In this document: piece after piece, positions 1 to 10,160 of the stretch
Layout of the letters: each line of letters starts with the position of its first letter
How positions within the stretch are numbered: the stretch's first letter is position 1
Origin: Gossypium raimondii
Lineage: Eukaryota > Streptophyta > Magnoliopsida > Malvales > Malvaceae
NCBI RefSeq assembly: GCF_025698545.1
Contig: NC_068575.1
Span: 61,327,980-61,391,979, forward strand
Reading direction: 5' to 3'
DNA length: 64,000 nt
Made by a program: the position numbers and the translations under genes
The notes under the pieces: generated by a model
Told to the model about the DNA's origin: nothing
The model's input: only the letters and a program-made list of their open reading frames with translations
The model's database searches: none

Positions 1-700
1 ATACTTGAGTTTTTGTCCCAATTAATTACCCATATTTGACTTTAATGTTCAATTTAATACCTGAATTTTTATTTTTTTCTCCAAGAAACACTTTCTTTCT
101 TTTTTACTAAAGCACATGTGTGGCTTGATGTGAATAACAAATTTAACATTTAAATCATGTAAATTTGGAGTGTTTTTTAAAATGATATGCCAAAATTGAA
201 TGTGAATTGGGAAAGTTTGGTGCGACGTCAGTCTTATGAAGCAAATCAAACCCGTGAACCCATTATTGAGGACTAACATGTATTTGGATTATAAATGCAA
301 TTAAATTGATGATTTAATTAATACAGGATCTTCATTCAACTTAACCTATATATCATTCTACTTAATTAACATTAAACAAAACCAAGTTTTGACTAGTTAA
401 TTCTGCTTAAATTGTTATAATCTAAAAATAAAAAGCCTGAATAATATATTTATTTTTAAGAAAATAATAAAAATACTATATTAAATAAAAAAATAAGCAA
501 TAGTACGAGCATTCCAAAAACATATGTTCTTTACTTCTTTTAACTTCAATTATGAGAAGTGAGTGTTGTGGAAAATTAGTTTATATATCCATAAAATAAT
601 TGATGATTAGCTGCTTTCCAGACTTGATCATTAATGAGGTGAAATCTCTAATCAGGAACATGCATTTATCTTTTATTTAAAACTAGTAATAATTTAATTA
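1..700 (+). repeat. Gene-less copy of HyPRP upstream DNA (relic 1)
   Basis: This stretch repeats landmarks found upstream of the proline-rich protein genes further right: the phrase 'aaacccgtgaaccc' near 250, 'cttaattaacattaaa' near 360, and a block around 604-690 ('gattagctg', 'aatctctaatcagg', 'catgcatttatctttta') that recurs at about 9978-10115. No HyPRP reading frame follows within it. I read it as a leftover of the local tandem duplication whose coding part was lost or lies outside the unit. An ORF on the - strand at 49-279 has no recognisable features and is ignored. Confidence 0.5.
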
Positions 701-719
701 CCTCGTACTTTACTCGTAT

Positions 720-1140
720 TCTTCAGCTATACGTAACTGTCGAATGGATGGAATAGATGGGCGAGGAGTCAGTCGGATTTGGTGACTTGCCCCAACATGG
801 CCTTCAGCAATTCTGTTTTAGTAGATTGTTTCTGTGATTTTTGGTGATCGATTGTATTTTAATGGCTTTACGGAATGACGCATTGAGGATGTGGTGGTGT
901 TCTATTTTGACTTAGGAATGATGTCTCACATCAATTTCACATTTATTGGCAAGGGAGTGGGTGTGGTTTAGATGTTTAAAGTGCTGAAAGCTAAGTGCTT
1001 TTAAGTTGATCTCTTTGCTTTAGGTGAGTTTTGGTTCTCTTATGTTGTGTTTCTTTGGCTACTTAACTTTTGTATGGTATTCTCTTTGTTGTACCTTGTT
1101 TCAATAAAATTGATTCCCTTAGCAAAATAAAAATAAAAGG
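720..1140 (+). mobile_element. Possible 3' tail of a LINE (5'-truncated)
   Basis: The text is less AT-rich than its surroundings. It ends with 'tgtaccttgtttcaataaaa' followed by an A-rich tail ('aaaataaaaataaaagg' near 1125-1140), which is the style of plant L1-type non-LTR retrotransposon 3' ends. No reverse transcriptase motif or target-site duplication could be seen. A fragment of an old host transcript unit would look similar. Confidence 0.25.
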
Positions 1141-1200
1141 AGATCATCAAAATTGAAAATTGATAATTTTTTATATTGTTATCAAAAAAAGGAAAATTAA

Positions 1201-1331
1201 GGGTGGGTTTAGATGGTGATGCGTTTACCTGTTGTTAGTGTAAAAATAAGATGACGGCAAGATTAGATACTGTAACGTGAGATAAAAAGTAAACTAAATG
1301 CATTGCACTTAACGCCCATCTAAACCCACTC
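1201..1331. mobile_element. MITE, GGGTGGGTTTRGATGG family, copy 1
   Basis: The element starts GGGTGGGTTTAGATGG and ends with the near inverted complement CCATCTAAACCCACTC. It is a short, non-coding, palindromic-ended unit. A second member of the same family lies at 16013-16162, where a TTA target duplication is clear. The right end here is slightly eroded and no clean target duplication is seen. Confidence 0.7.
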
Positions 1332-1489
1332 AAGTCTGGTGTCATAATACAAATCATTAAATATCTTTAATTTGCTGAAACTTCAACATATATAATTTAT
1401 ACTAATAGAATCATTAAAATATTAATGGTGGGTAGGGTTAGAGAAATGAATAAATTATATATATTTGGGGTGGCACCCTATTGAATTTT

Positions 1490-1780
1490 CTTAAGCCACT
1501 ATCAAGCAATCCAAACCCGTGAACCCATTATTGTTGCCTGAAATAATGTCACAATAATTACAATGTGTTTACTTAATTTCGTACAAGGGATTATTATTGC
1601 AATTAAATTGAAAATACAAAATGTTGAAACAGCTTTAATTGATACAGGGTCTTGATTCTTGAGAGCTGTCATCTTCAACTCAGCCTATATAATTCTACTC
1701 TATTAACGTAAAAAAAAGAAAAAACCAACTTTGATTCAATGAAATTTTGATTAGTTAACGTAATTTAAAGATCCAAGCTT
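1490..1780 (+). repeat. Gene-less copy of HyPRP upstream DNA (relic 2)
   Basis: It carries the shared landmarks 'aaacccgtgaacccatt' (near 1508), 'gatcttgattcttgagagctg'-like text near 1648 and 'ttcaactcagcctatataattc' near 1675. The same landmarks occur in the same order at 9706-9835. It sits directly upstream of the complete promoter copy of the first HyPRP gene, so two upstream units are stacked before one gene. Confidence 0.55.
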
Positions 1781-1929
1781 ATACAATGAACAATAAAATT
1801 AGAAAATTATGGTTGAATTATTATTTTTTAAAGTAAAAAATAATTATTATAAATTATAGTGTATTTTTATCTCCTCGAGACCATAATATCATGATTCAAT
1901 GTGAATGTCACGACTTTAATTATGAGAGC

Positions 1930-2458
1930 ATCAATTCAAAGCCGTCAGCACATTTTTGAATTACAAACACAAAATCTTCAATCAACCTTAATTATGAGAG
2001 CTGCCAATTGTACTTAATTAATTAACATTAAGAAAAACACAACCATGATGAAACGCAAATTTCATTGGTTAATAATGTCACAATTTGATTTGTCGAGCTG
2101 TATCTACTAATCAGAACTGTTTTTTTTTTTTAATATTATAATTTATTTTTGGAACTTACTATTATATTTTATCGCGGAAGTTTTTTGAGATGATCAAATC
2201 ATATAATTTATCCTATCGGAGCAGTGGTAACATGGCAATGTTCTAATTTCCACCTCACAAATCACAAACATCCAAACTTCGCGGCCACCTTAATTTGATT
2301 TTATTCTACAATTTCATCAATTAACCCAACATTAAAAAAATAACTCACTAGTTCCTTGTAGCCACTATAAAACCCCCGTCCCATTCACTCCAACTCCCAC
2401 ATCCCCAAACACTTCTACTTTTAGCTCTAAGCCAAGAAAGCAGGCCACTAACATCAAA
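1930..2458 (+). promoter_or_regulatory. Upstream region and TATA box of HyPRP gene 1
   Basis: About 500 bp here is closely similar to 4715-5284 upstream of gene 2. A TATA box (TATAAAA) is at 2366-2372, 87 bp before the ATG, followed by a C-rich stretch. Genes 2 and 3 share about 17 bp around 'gggttttaagagaag' just before the ATG that gene 1 lacks. Confidence 0.7.
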
Positions 2459-2863
2459 ATGGCGTCAAAACAATCAGCTTCCATGGCCCTCCTTTTGGCA
2501 CTCAACATTCTCTTCTTTTCCTTGGTCAGTGCTACTGCCCCATGCCCTCCCACCAAACCTAACCATAAACCAAAGCCAAACCCCAACCCCAGCACTCCAT
2601 CTTCACAGGGCAAGTGCCCTAGAGATGCCCTTAAATTAGGTGTATGTGCTAATGTGCTTGGCCTAGTCAAGCCCGTCATTGGTTCACCCCCAGTGATGCC
2701 ATGCTGTTCCCTTCTCAATGGCCTCGTCGATCTTGAAGCTGCTGTTTGCCTTTGCACCGCTATCAAAGCTAACGTCTTAGGCATCAACCTTGACATTCCA
2801 GTTTCTCTTAGCTTGCTCCTCAATGTTTGCTCAAAGAAAGTTCCTTCTGGCTTCCAATGCTAA
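2459..2863 (+). CDS. Hybrid proline-rich / 8-cysteine-motif secreted protein (DC2.15-like), gene 1
   Basis: This is a 134-residue single-exon protein. Residues 1-25 form a signal peptide ([20 protein letters not shown]...). Residues 26-51 are a short proline/lysine/asparagine linker of the '[11 protein letters not shown]' kind. Residues 52-134 hold the eight-cysteine module in the order C, C, CC, CLC, C, C, ending in FQC. The C-terminal half keeps the family signature with '[14 protein letters not shown]' and 'PVSLSLLLN'. The family (14-kDa proline-rich protein DC2.15, HyPRP, Pfam Hydrophob_seed) is secreted and related to lipid-transfer proteins; proposed roles are in cell wall, growth or stress, and the exact ligand is unknown. 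It is almost identical to gene 2 (five substitutions), so the duplication is young. The start is fixed by the signal peptide and by the matching starts of its paralogues. Confidence 0.93.
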   Translation: MASKQSASMALLLALNILFFSLVSATAPCPPTKPNHKPKPNPNPSTPSSQGKCPRDALKLGVCANVLGLVKPVIGSPPVMPCCSLLNGLVDLEAAVCLCTAIKANVLGINLDIPVSLSLLLNVCSKKVPSGFQC

Positions 2864-3790
2864 TTTAAGTCTTCATGTTTCCCCTACATTCTTTCTCAAC
2901 TTCTTTATGGTTTGTGTTTGGTTTTTTATAAGTTATGATGCCATAACTTCATTGCAGTAAATCAGTGTTTTCATTTGTAACTTTATTGTTTTGATTTCCT
3001 TGTGAGGGACTGATATAGAATAAGTCTGATACTTTTCTTCAAGTGTTTACCTTTGGGGTTTTTTATATCTCCAAAAGAGACATGTAAAGACTTGTATTAT
3101 TCAACTCGTTAATTTATTCCCTTACTTCTAAGTTGGGGGTCTCTTGACCCTTTGGGGAAAGAGTTGCTTTGTTTTGGAAGATTCATATTGTAACAATTCT
3201 TTGGTATAGAATTCCCCCAATATTTTCATTCGTATTTTCAAATTTAGTAGTGAGCATCTGCAACTTTGATTGTTTTACTGTATTTGTACCTTCATGAGCA
3301 GTTTGAAAGATTTCTCAAGCTTCCTTTGCAACTTTGCATTAAGAAATGTGTTTACTAGGTGTGTTTAATGGGAGGCTCTGGTGACAATTGTTGAGTCCAA
3401 AATTGATATTTATAAAAGAATCATATCTTTGTATAACCCAAGTTTTTGGTTTACTTATGAATTTTTCCTAATAAGCTCTAAGTATCAACATTTTTAATTT
3501 TTTTTTCAAAATTTTGACTATTTATTTTCTAAATAATTTAATCAAACCTATACTGAGTTAAAATGTCATTAGATATGAACAAATGTATAATAATATTTTT
3601 ATGTCTATAAATTATTGACATGAGGTTATTTTATCGAAACCTAAAACTAATTTTTTAAGAAAATTCTAATATAAATCATTTCATATTATCTATCTATAAA
3701 CTATAATAAAATCCTTAACTAAGTTTGATATATCACAAGTGACACCAACTCAATAATGACAATATCAAATTTGTTAAACTAAAAAATATA
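2864..3790. other. 3' flank of HyPRP gene 1, then AT-rich spacer
   Basis: The first 200-300 bp is a probable 3' UTR, since it is shared with the flanks of genes 2 and 3 ('cttctttatggtttgtg', 'cttcaagtgttt', 'gacttgtattatt'). Beyond about 3250 it is AT-rich spacer and I see no gene in it. Confidence 0.55.
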
Positions 3791-4430
3791 TGGGTAAACC
3801 ACATTGGTAGTCACTTAACTATTGGTAAGTTTCTTTTTTGGTTACCCAACTATGAAAAGTTACAAAATGACCACCTAACTATTCGATTTTGTCTTTTTTT
3901 GTCAACATTTGTTAAATGACTAACTGAAAGATGATGTGGTAGCTTTTAAGATTGGAACTTTAACCTTCAACGTTTATAAATCATGTTAATTTAGTCTTGA
4001 TTCTAAAAAATTTAACTTTGACGTTTACACATTATGTAATTTGATCTTTTTGTAGCTTTGCTTTCATTATTATCCTTTAACCTAAAAACTTTAAAAATTA
4101 AAAAAACTAATTTATCAGCTAAATTTGATAAAAAAATATACAAAAAATAGAAATACTCAAAAGTCTAATATAATAATTTTCATCTATTGTCATTCTTTTA
4201 GAATTAACTCTCAATGTCACAGAGAAAAAAATTAAAAAATAAATTTACACAATGTATAAATGTTTAGGGTTAAAGTTACTATTATGCCAATCGTAAAAAT
4301 TATCCCATTAGTAATTTAATGGCTGGTGAAAAAAAAAGTTGAATAATTGTATTTTATAACTTTTCATAGTTAAATGACAAAAAAAGAAGGAACTTATCAA
4401 TAACTAGATGACACCGGTATAGTTTACCCA
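3791..4430. mobile_element. MITE with long terminal inverted repeats, 640 bp
   Basis: The left end begins TGGGTAAACCACATTGGTAG and the right end reads, on the other strand, TGGGTAAACTATACCGGTG. Similarity between the arms continues inward for about 80 bp, including 'aacttttcatagtt' and its complement. The inside is AT-rich and non-coding. The long inverted repeats suggest a Mutator-like non-autonomous element. The flanks are all A/T, so a 9-bp target duplication cannot be confirmed. It lies between HyPRP genes 1 and 2. Confidence 0.75.
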
Positions 4431-4699
4431 ATATATATGAGTAATCATGTATCTTTAATTTTTATATAATATATTTTTATTGAATCATTATATATATAAA
4501 CTAATCCATCTTTCTAATACAACCCAACTTCTCATTACTTATCTACCCTTCTTTTAACTATCACTATTTTTAAAAATCTTTTACCGACATTATAATTGTT
4601 ACAAGTTCAAGTACTTAAGTCTATATTTTGAGAGATAAAATGTGGACTTTTCAAGCTCGATTCAATGTGAATAAACCCTAAAGATGAAATGAAATGTTA

Positions 4700-5284
4700 G
4701 TATCTCTAGACTACTTAAGCATCAATTCAAACCCGTGAACACATTTTTCGATTACAAACACAAAATCTTCGAAGAAATCATGAGAGTTGCCATCTTCAAC
4801 TCAACCCTATATATTTGTGTGCTTAATTAACATTAAAAAAACCACAACTATGATGCAACGAAATTTTCATTAGTTAATAATGTCACAACTTGATTTGTCG
4901 AGCTGTATCTACTAATCAGAACCTTTTTTTTAAAAATTTATTATTTATTTTTGGAACTTACAATTATATTTTTTAGTGCTGAAGTTTTTTGAGATGATCA
5001 CTATCGCAAAGCATAAAATATAGGGGCAGTGGTAACATGACAATGTGCAAATTTCCACCTCACAAATCACAAACATCCAAAAATTCACCGGCCACCTTAA
5101 TTTGATTTTATTCTACAATTTGATCAATTAACCTAACATTAAAAAAATAACCCACTAGCCTTCTCGTAAACACTATAAACCCCCCCCCCCTTCCCATTCA
5201 CTCCAAGTCCCACATCGTCCACCACTTCTACTTTTAGCTCTAAGCCGAGAAAGCAAGCCACTAGGGTTTTAAGAGAAGATTAAA
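4700..5284 (+). promoter_or_regulatory. Upstream region and TATA box of HyPRP gene 2
   Basis: It is homologous to the upstream region of gene 1 over about 550 bp. TATAAA at 5174-5179 is followed at once by an uninterrupted run of 11 C (5180-5190), where gene 1 has only a short C-rich stretch. The repeated landmark 'aaacccgtgaacacattttt' is near 4728. Confidence 0.7.
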
Positions 5285-5689
5285 ATGGCTTCAAAACAAT
5301 CAGCTTCCATGGCTCTCCTTTTGGCACTTAACATTCTCTTCTTTTCTTTGGTCAGTTCTACTGCCCCATGCCCTCCCACCAAACCTAACCATAAACCAAA
5401 GCCAAACCCCAACCCCAGCACCCCATCTTCACAGGGCAAGTGCCCTAGAGATGCCCTTAAATTAGGTGTATGTGCTACTGTGCTTGGCCTAGTCAAGCCC
5501 GTCATTGGTTCACCCCCAGTGATGCCATGCTGTTCCCTTCTCGATGGCCTCGTCGATCTTGAAGCTGCTGTTTGCCTTTGCACCGCTATCAAAGCTAACA
5601 TCTTAGGCATCAACCTTGACATTCCAGTTTCTCTTAGCTTGCTCCTCAATGTTTGCTCAAAGAAAGTTCCTTATGGCTTCCAATGCTAG
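5285..5689 (+). CDS. Hybrid proline-rich / 8-cysteine-motif secreted protein (DC2.15-like), gene 2
   Basis: This 134-residue, intronless protein differs from gene 1 at only five residues (A25S, then N to T, N to D and V to I in the cysteine module, and S to Y near the C-terminus). Signal peptide 1-25, Pro/Lys-rich linker 26-51 and all eight cysteines of the module are kept, plus one extra cysteine in the linker (APCPP). It is a secreted, lipid-transfer-like HyPRP; the function within the family is not settled. It lies 2.4 kb downstream of gene 1 in the same orientation, separated by a MITE, as expected for a recent tandem duplicate. Few codon positions differ from gene 1, so short-read expression data would be hard to assign to one copy. 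Confidence 0.93.
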   Translation: MASKQSASMALLLALNILFFSLVSSTAPCPPTKPNHKPKPNPNPSTPSSQGKCPRDALKLGVCATVLGLVKPVIGSPPVMPCCSLLDGLVDLEAAVCLCTAIKANILGINLDIPVSLSLLLNVCSKKVPYGFQC

Positions 5690-6898
5690 TTTAAGTCAAT
5701 GATTTTCCCCTACATTCTTTCTCAACTTCTTTATGGTTTGTGTTTGGTTTTTTTTAAAGTTATGATGCCATAACTTCATTGTTTTAATGTGTTTTCATTT
5801 GTAATTTTAATTTCTTCGTGGGGGATAGATATAGAATAAGTTTAATACTTTTCTTCAAGTGTTGTTTGAAGTTTTTTATAACTCCAAAGAACATGGAAAG
5901 ACTTGTATTATTTAGCTCGTTAATTTATTCCTTGTTTATTTATCAATTTATTAATATGAGCCCCATTTCATATTTGTACCGTAATTAAATCATTTTTTCA
6001 ACGTCCAAAATGTATCTTATTCTTAATTACATTTCTCAAATCTTGAGGAGAGTAGAAATTTAAATAATAATGGTAATTAACACTATGTTTGGATCAAAGG
6101 AAAAGAAAATTAACGAAATTATATGATTTAATGTTTTGCTTCACTAACCCTTTGCTTAGTTTACCTCTAATGATTTAATGATTTATCATAAATATCCATA
6201 ATTGATATTTACCTCTAATGATTGAAGTATAAAATCTATTACAGTCGCAATTGTAATAAATACAATATAAGCTGAAATGCATTTACAACTACTTAAATTG
6301 TATTTTGTCATTATTTACTCAATAATAAATAAATTAGTTTTTATATCGTTACAATATCAAACAATAAATTGATCTTTTCATTAAAAATTTAATCCACTTT
6401 TATTGTTAAAAATTAGTGTGGTTAACAAAATAACCGACATATATGGACAAATTTTTAACAGTAGAAATGAATGAAATTTTTAATAGAATGACCAATTTGA
6501 TTCTTTGATCAAACATACAGGGACTAATTTACTCTTTTAGTAGAGATGTAAAATGCAATTCAACTCTTGATATAAAGACCTCCATAGTACTTTTAACACG
6601 GTATCACATTAAAATCTAAAAATAAAAAATAAAAATAAAGCTGATTTCAATGCTGATAAAGGCAAAAGATTCCTTGGAATTGCTTAACATTTTGATTTCC
6701 ACTAAACAGCATTATCACGATAATTCAACATATTGATGATGGTTATCCTCTGAACTTGTTGAATATTAGTATATATATATATATATATATATTCTCGGGA
6801 AAGTTCAAATTTACAGCATTATAACATTACAGAATACATAAATAATACAAATGGGCGAAGCATTCAGGAAAGAAAAAAAAAGAAGAAGAAGAAGCCAA
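5690..6898. other. 3' flank of HyPRP gene 2 and AT-rich spacer with (AT)n
   Basis: The first 230 bp matches the 3' flank of gene 1. The rest is AT-rich without a supported gene. A short (AT)n microsatellite is at 6771-6792. Confidence 0.5.
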
Positions 6899-7115
6899 GG
6901 GCAGGCATAGCCTTCCTCTTTGGTTAATTGGGATAATTTCAATTTTAGCCTCTCCTTTTAATTAATTATACCTTTTTAGCCATTCGACTATTGAAAAAAA
7001 ATATGGGCAGGCATATCCTTGCTTTTTTTGGTTGATTGGGATAATTTCAATTTTAGTCTCATTAATCAATTATTCAATTAAAACCTTTTTCGCCCTTTGA
7101 CTAATGAAAAAATTT
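6899..7115 (+). repeat. Imperfect tandem repeat, two units of about 106 bp
   Basis: Both units begin GGGCAGGCATA (6899 and 7005). Both continue with 'tggttRattgggataatttc' and 'aattttag', then 'cgacta' or 'tgacta' and an A-run. The units differ by several small changes, so the duplication is not fresh. It is non-coding. Confidence 0.7.
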
Positions 7116-7689
7116 TCTTTTTAGCCCCTCTGAAACTATTTTAATTTAATTTAATTTTTTATCTTTTACCAATTGACCCTCTAAAACTTTATAATTTTAT
7201 CTTGATCCCTAAAAATATTTTTGGCTATGACCCCGTTGGTTAAATGGGAAAGTTTAACACTTCATTAATGGGAAATATTTTTGTACAACCCAAAGTTTTT
7301 ATTTTTATTTTTATTTTAATTATCCATTTTTAAAAATAATTTAATTAAAGATAAGATATGAATGAGTCTACAAAATCAAATCACATCCCATTATTTTATT
7401 GATACCTAAAATTAAAATTTGATAAATATTTTAATATAAATGATGTTGTATTTTATATATGTAAATAACTTAAACCTATATTTTGAGAGAGAAAATCGAT
7501 AATACATCCATGAGAAAGGATTGTATGAAACTAAAAATCAGGAAGAAAAATCTGATTTGTCATTCTCTTGTTATAAAGAAATAGGGATAACATGGAATCA
7601 TAATTTCATACAATCCCATAAAATTACAACTTCATACCATGCCTTCTTTACATCCATCCATTCTATGTGAATCTCAGGAGAGGTAAGTG

Positions 7690-8112
7690 TCTCTTAAGCC
7701 CCAAATTCAAATTCAAACCCGTGAACACGTTTTTCGATTATAATTAATTTGCAAACACAAAAAGCTTCAAACAACGCTGCCATCTCCACTGTTGATGATC
7801 ACTGTTGCAAATCATATTATTCTATGTTTAAGCCAGATCCACATGTTGATCTTATAGGAGCAATGGTAACATGGCAATGTGCTAATTTCCACCTCAAATA
7901 TCACAATCATCCAAATCTCACCAGCCACCTCAAATTTTGATTTTATTCATCAATTAACCCAACATTAATAAAAAAAACAACCGACTAGCCTTGTTTTAAA
8001 CACCATAAAACCCCCATCCCCTTCACTCCAAGTTCCCCACCCCCAAAACACTTGCACTTTTAACTCTAAGCCAAGAAAGCAAGTTCACTAGGGTTTTAAG
8101 AGAAGATCAAAA
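7690..8112 (+). promoter_or_regulatory. Upstream region of HyPRP gene 3, TATA changed to CATA
   Basis: It carries the shared landmark 'aaacccgtgaacacgttttt' near 7716 and 'ggtaacatggcaatgtgc' near 7866. At the place where genes 1 and 2 have CTATAAA, this copy reads CCATAAAA (CATAAAA at 8004-8010), so the TATA core has lost its first T. Confidence 0.65.
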
Positions 8113-8514
8113 ATGGCATCAAAAAGATCAGCTTCCATGGCCCTCTTTTTGGCACTCAACATTCTCTTCTTTTCCCTGGTCAGTGCTTGTGGTTCTTGCT
8201 ATTCACCCACCCCTAAACCAAAGCCAAACCCCAACCCCACCCCCACTCCATCTTCACAAGGCAAATGCCCTAGAGATGCCCTTAAATTAGGTGTATGTGC
8301 TAATGTGCTTGGCTTAGTCAATGCCACTGCTGGTTCACCCCCAGTGATGCCATGCTGTTCGCTTCTTAATGGCCTCGTCGATCTCGAAGCTGCTGTTTGC
8401 CTTTGCACCGCTATCAAAGCTAACATCTTAGGCATCAACCTTAACATTCCAGTTTCCCTTAGCTTGCTCCTCAACGTTTGCTCAAAGAATGTTCCTTCCA
8501 ACTTCCAATGCTAA
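8113..8514 (+). CDS. Hybrid proline-rich / 8-cysteine-motif secreted protein (DC2.15-like), gene 3
   Basis: This is a 133-residue, intronless protein. It has signal peptide 1-25, a linker of lysine/proline/asparagine/threonine repeats ([12 protein letters not shown]), and the eight-cysteine module with the same spacing as its paralogues. It is more diverged than genes 1 and 2: the linker starts [10 protein letters not shown], giving two extra cysteines before the module, and the loop after the second module cysteine reads VNATAGSPP. The cysteine module itself is well kept, so the protein looks functional. Its promoter has a weakened TATA core, which may change its expression relative to genes 1 and 2; this is inference. 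Confidence 0.92.
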   Translation: MASKRSASMALFLALNILFFSLVSACGSCYSPTPKPKPNPNPTPTPSSQGKCPRDALKLGVCANVLGLVNATAGSPPVMPCCSLLNGLVDLEAAVCLCTAIKANILGINLNIPVSLSLLLNVCSKNVPSNFQC

Positions 8515-9639
8515 GTCTTCACTGTTCCCAACATTCTTTCTAGTCTTCCTTATTGTGTTTGGTTATTGAAAGTTACGGTTTCCGACATTTGCAGTAAACC
8601 GGCGGTTTTTCATTTGTAACTTTATTATTTCAATTTCCTTGTGAGGGAGGGATACTGAATAAATTTAATACTTCTCTTCAAGTGTTTTTCTTTTGGGGTT
8701 TTTTTATCTCCAAAAGACATGAAAAAGACTTGTATTATTCCCTTGCTTTTACTATTGGATTTTGTATGTGAACAAGTCTAGTTTGAACGAATAATAAATC
8801 TTTATTCGTATTTTTATTCTTTTTATTTTTCTCAACATGCAACATGTCTCTATCATTATTACAATTTTCAAATGTTTTAGTCCCTTGTCTTCTAGTATCT
8901 ATTATTTTTGCAATGATAACAAAATTAACAAGAAAAAGAATATTTGCAAAGCACAGTATTGAGTCCGTGACTGAGAATTTGCTGAGTAAAATGTAAGCAA
9001 TCTCACATGTGAAAACTAACCAAAAAAAAAAAGAAAAAGACATTAAAAAAATAAGCATTTTCATTTCACTGCACAAAAAAAGACAAAGATTCCTTGAACT
9101 TGTCTAACATTTTTTATTTCCCACGTCTATATGCTGAGAATTCAAGATATTAATGAGGGTTTGAGCTCTTTCTTAATTATGTGATTTTTTTTTTTTGAAG
9201 TAAAAGAATAACGCGATTTGAACTCATATTTGGAATGGTGAATACTCTGATTATTCTAAATTTAATACATCCTGAATCGGAAGTACGAAAAAAAAGTCGT
9301 TAACTAATATAAATTCTTTTAAGTACTATTAAAAGACTAATTGAGGGAAATATTTAACAGTTTGATCCAGCAAATAAGTATTGAAACCTAACCATTAAAA
9401 ATTATGGAAAGTTTTGAAAATTTGTTATTATATATTAAAATATGATACGTGAAAAAAATATAAAAGTTTAACATAAAACATTAATAAGCCTTAGGTTAGA
9501 ATAGCAAAATTAAGGATTTGTAGAGCTAGATATTTTAAGTTTATAATTTTACTTTAAGTTTAACTTGTTTTTTATATAAAAAATTAAAACACTGAATGAA
9601 CTAATGTCACAAATACGGCATCACGAGAATTTCAGTCAT
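8515..9639. other. 3' flank of HyPRP gene 3 and spacer
   Basis: About 230 bp of shared HyPRP 3' flank comes first ('gtgagggagggatactgaat', 'gacttgtattattc'). AT-rich DNA follows in which I see no gene. The - strand frame at 8735-9076 shows no family features. Confidence 0.45.
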
Positions 9640-10160
9640 AAAACCTGGATTCAATGTGAATCTCCATAAGCAGAATTGGAAAGTAATGTCTCTGTCTTAG
9701 AGCACCAATTCGAACCCGTGAACTAGTCTAGTGGTCTGAACACATGAATTTTGCTTAATTATGACAGGATCTTGATTCTTGAGAGCTGTCATCTTCAACT
9801 CAACCTATATAATTCTACTTAATTAACATTAAAAAAATCCAACTTCCATGCAAATTAGTTAATTAATTAAGCTTATACGTGGACCAATGAAATTAGAAAA
9901 TTAAATTGATATCCCTAAAAATGAGATCATAATTTATATATTAATTTTAAAATATTAAAAATAAAAGGCAGACATGATTGAAGATTATTAGCTGGTTTCG
10001 AGACATAATCATATTTCGGATAAAATGTAATTTAAATCATTGATGAGGTCAAATCTGTAATCAGGAATGATTTGTTTTACTGATATCCCACATGCATGTA
10101 TCTTTTAATTAAAACTTTTATGTTTAACTATTAATGAGATTAAAACACGTGGATCAAGGA
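9640..10160 (+). repeat. Gene-less copy of HyPRP upstream DNA (relic 3)
   Basis: The order of landmarks is 'aattcgaacccgtgaac' (near 9706), 'gatcttgattcttgagagct' (near 9770), 'caacctatataattctact' (near 9800), then a block (9978-10115) matching 604-690 of relic 1. No HyPRP frame follows on the + strand. It therefore extends the tandem array to the right of the last + strand gene. Confidence 0.55.

Noticed and set aside
2365-2823. Long - strand open frame opposite HyPRP gene 1 (also opposite genes 2 and 3 at 5269-5649 and 8199-8501, and opposite the fourth gene at 14639-14926)
   Set aside because: These are shadows produced by codon use of the conserved 8-cysteine module. They have no signal peptide, family or consistent start, and their similarity follows from the sense genes.
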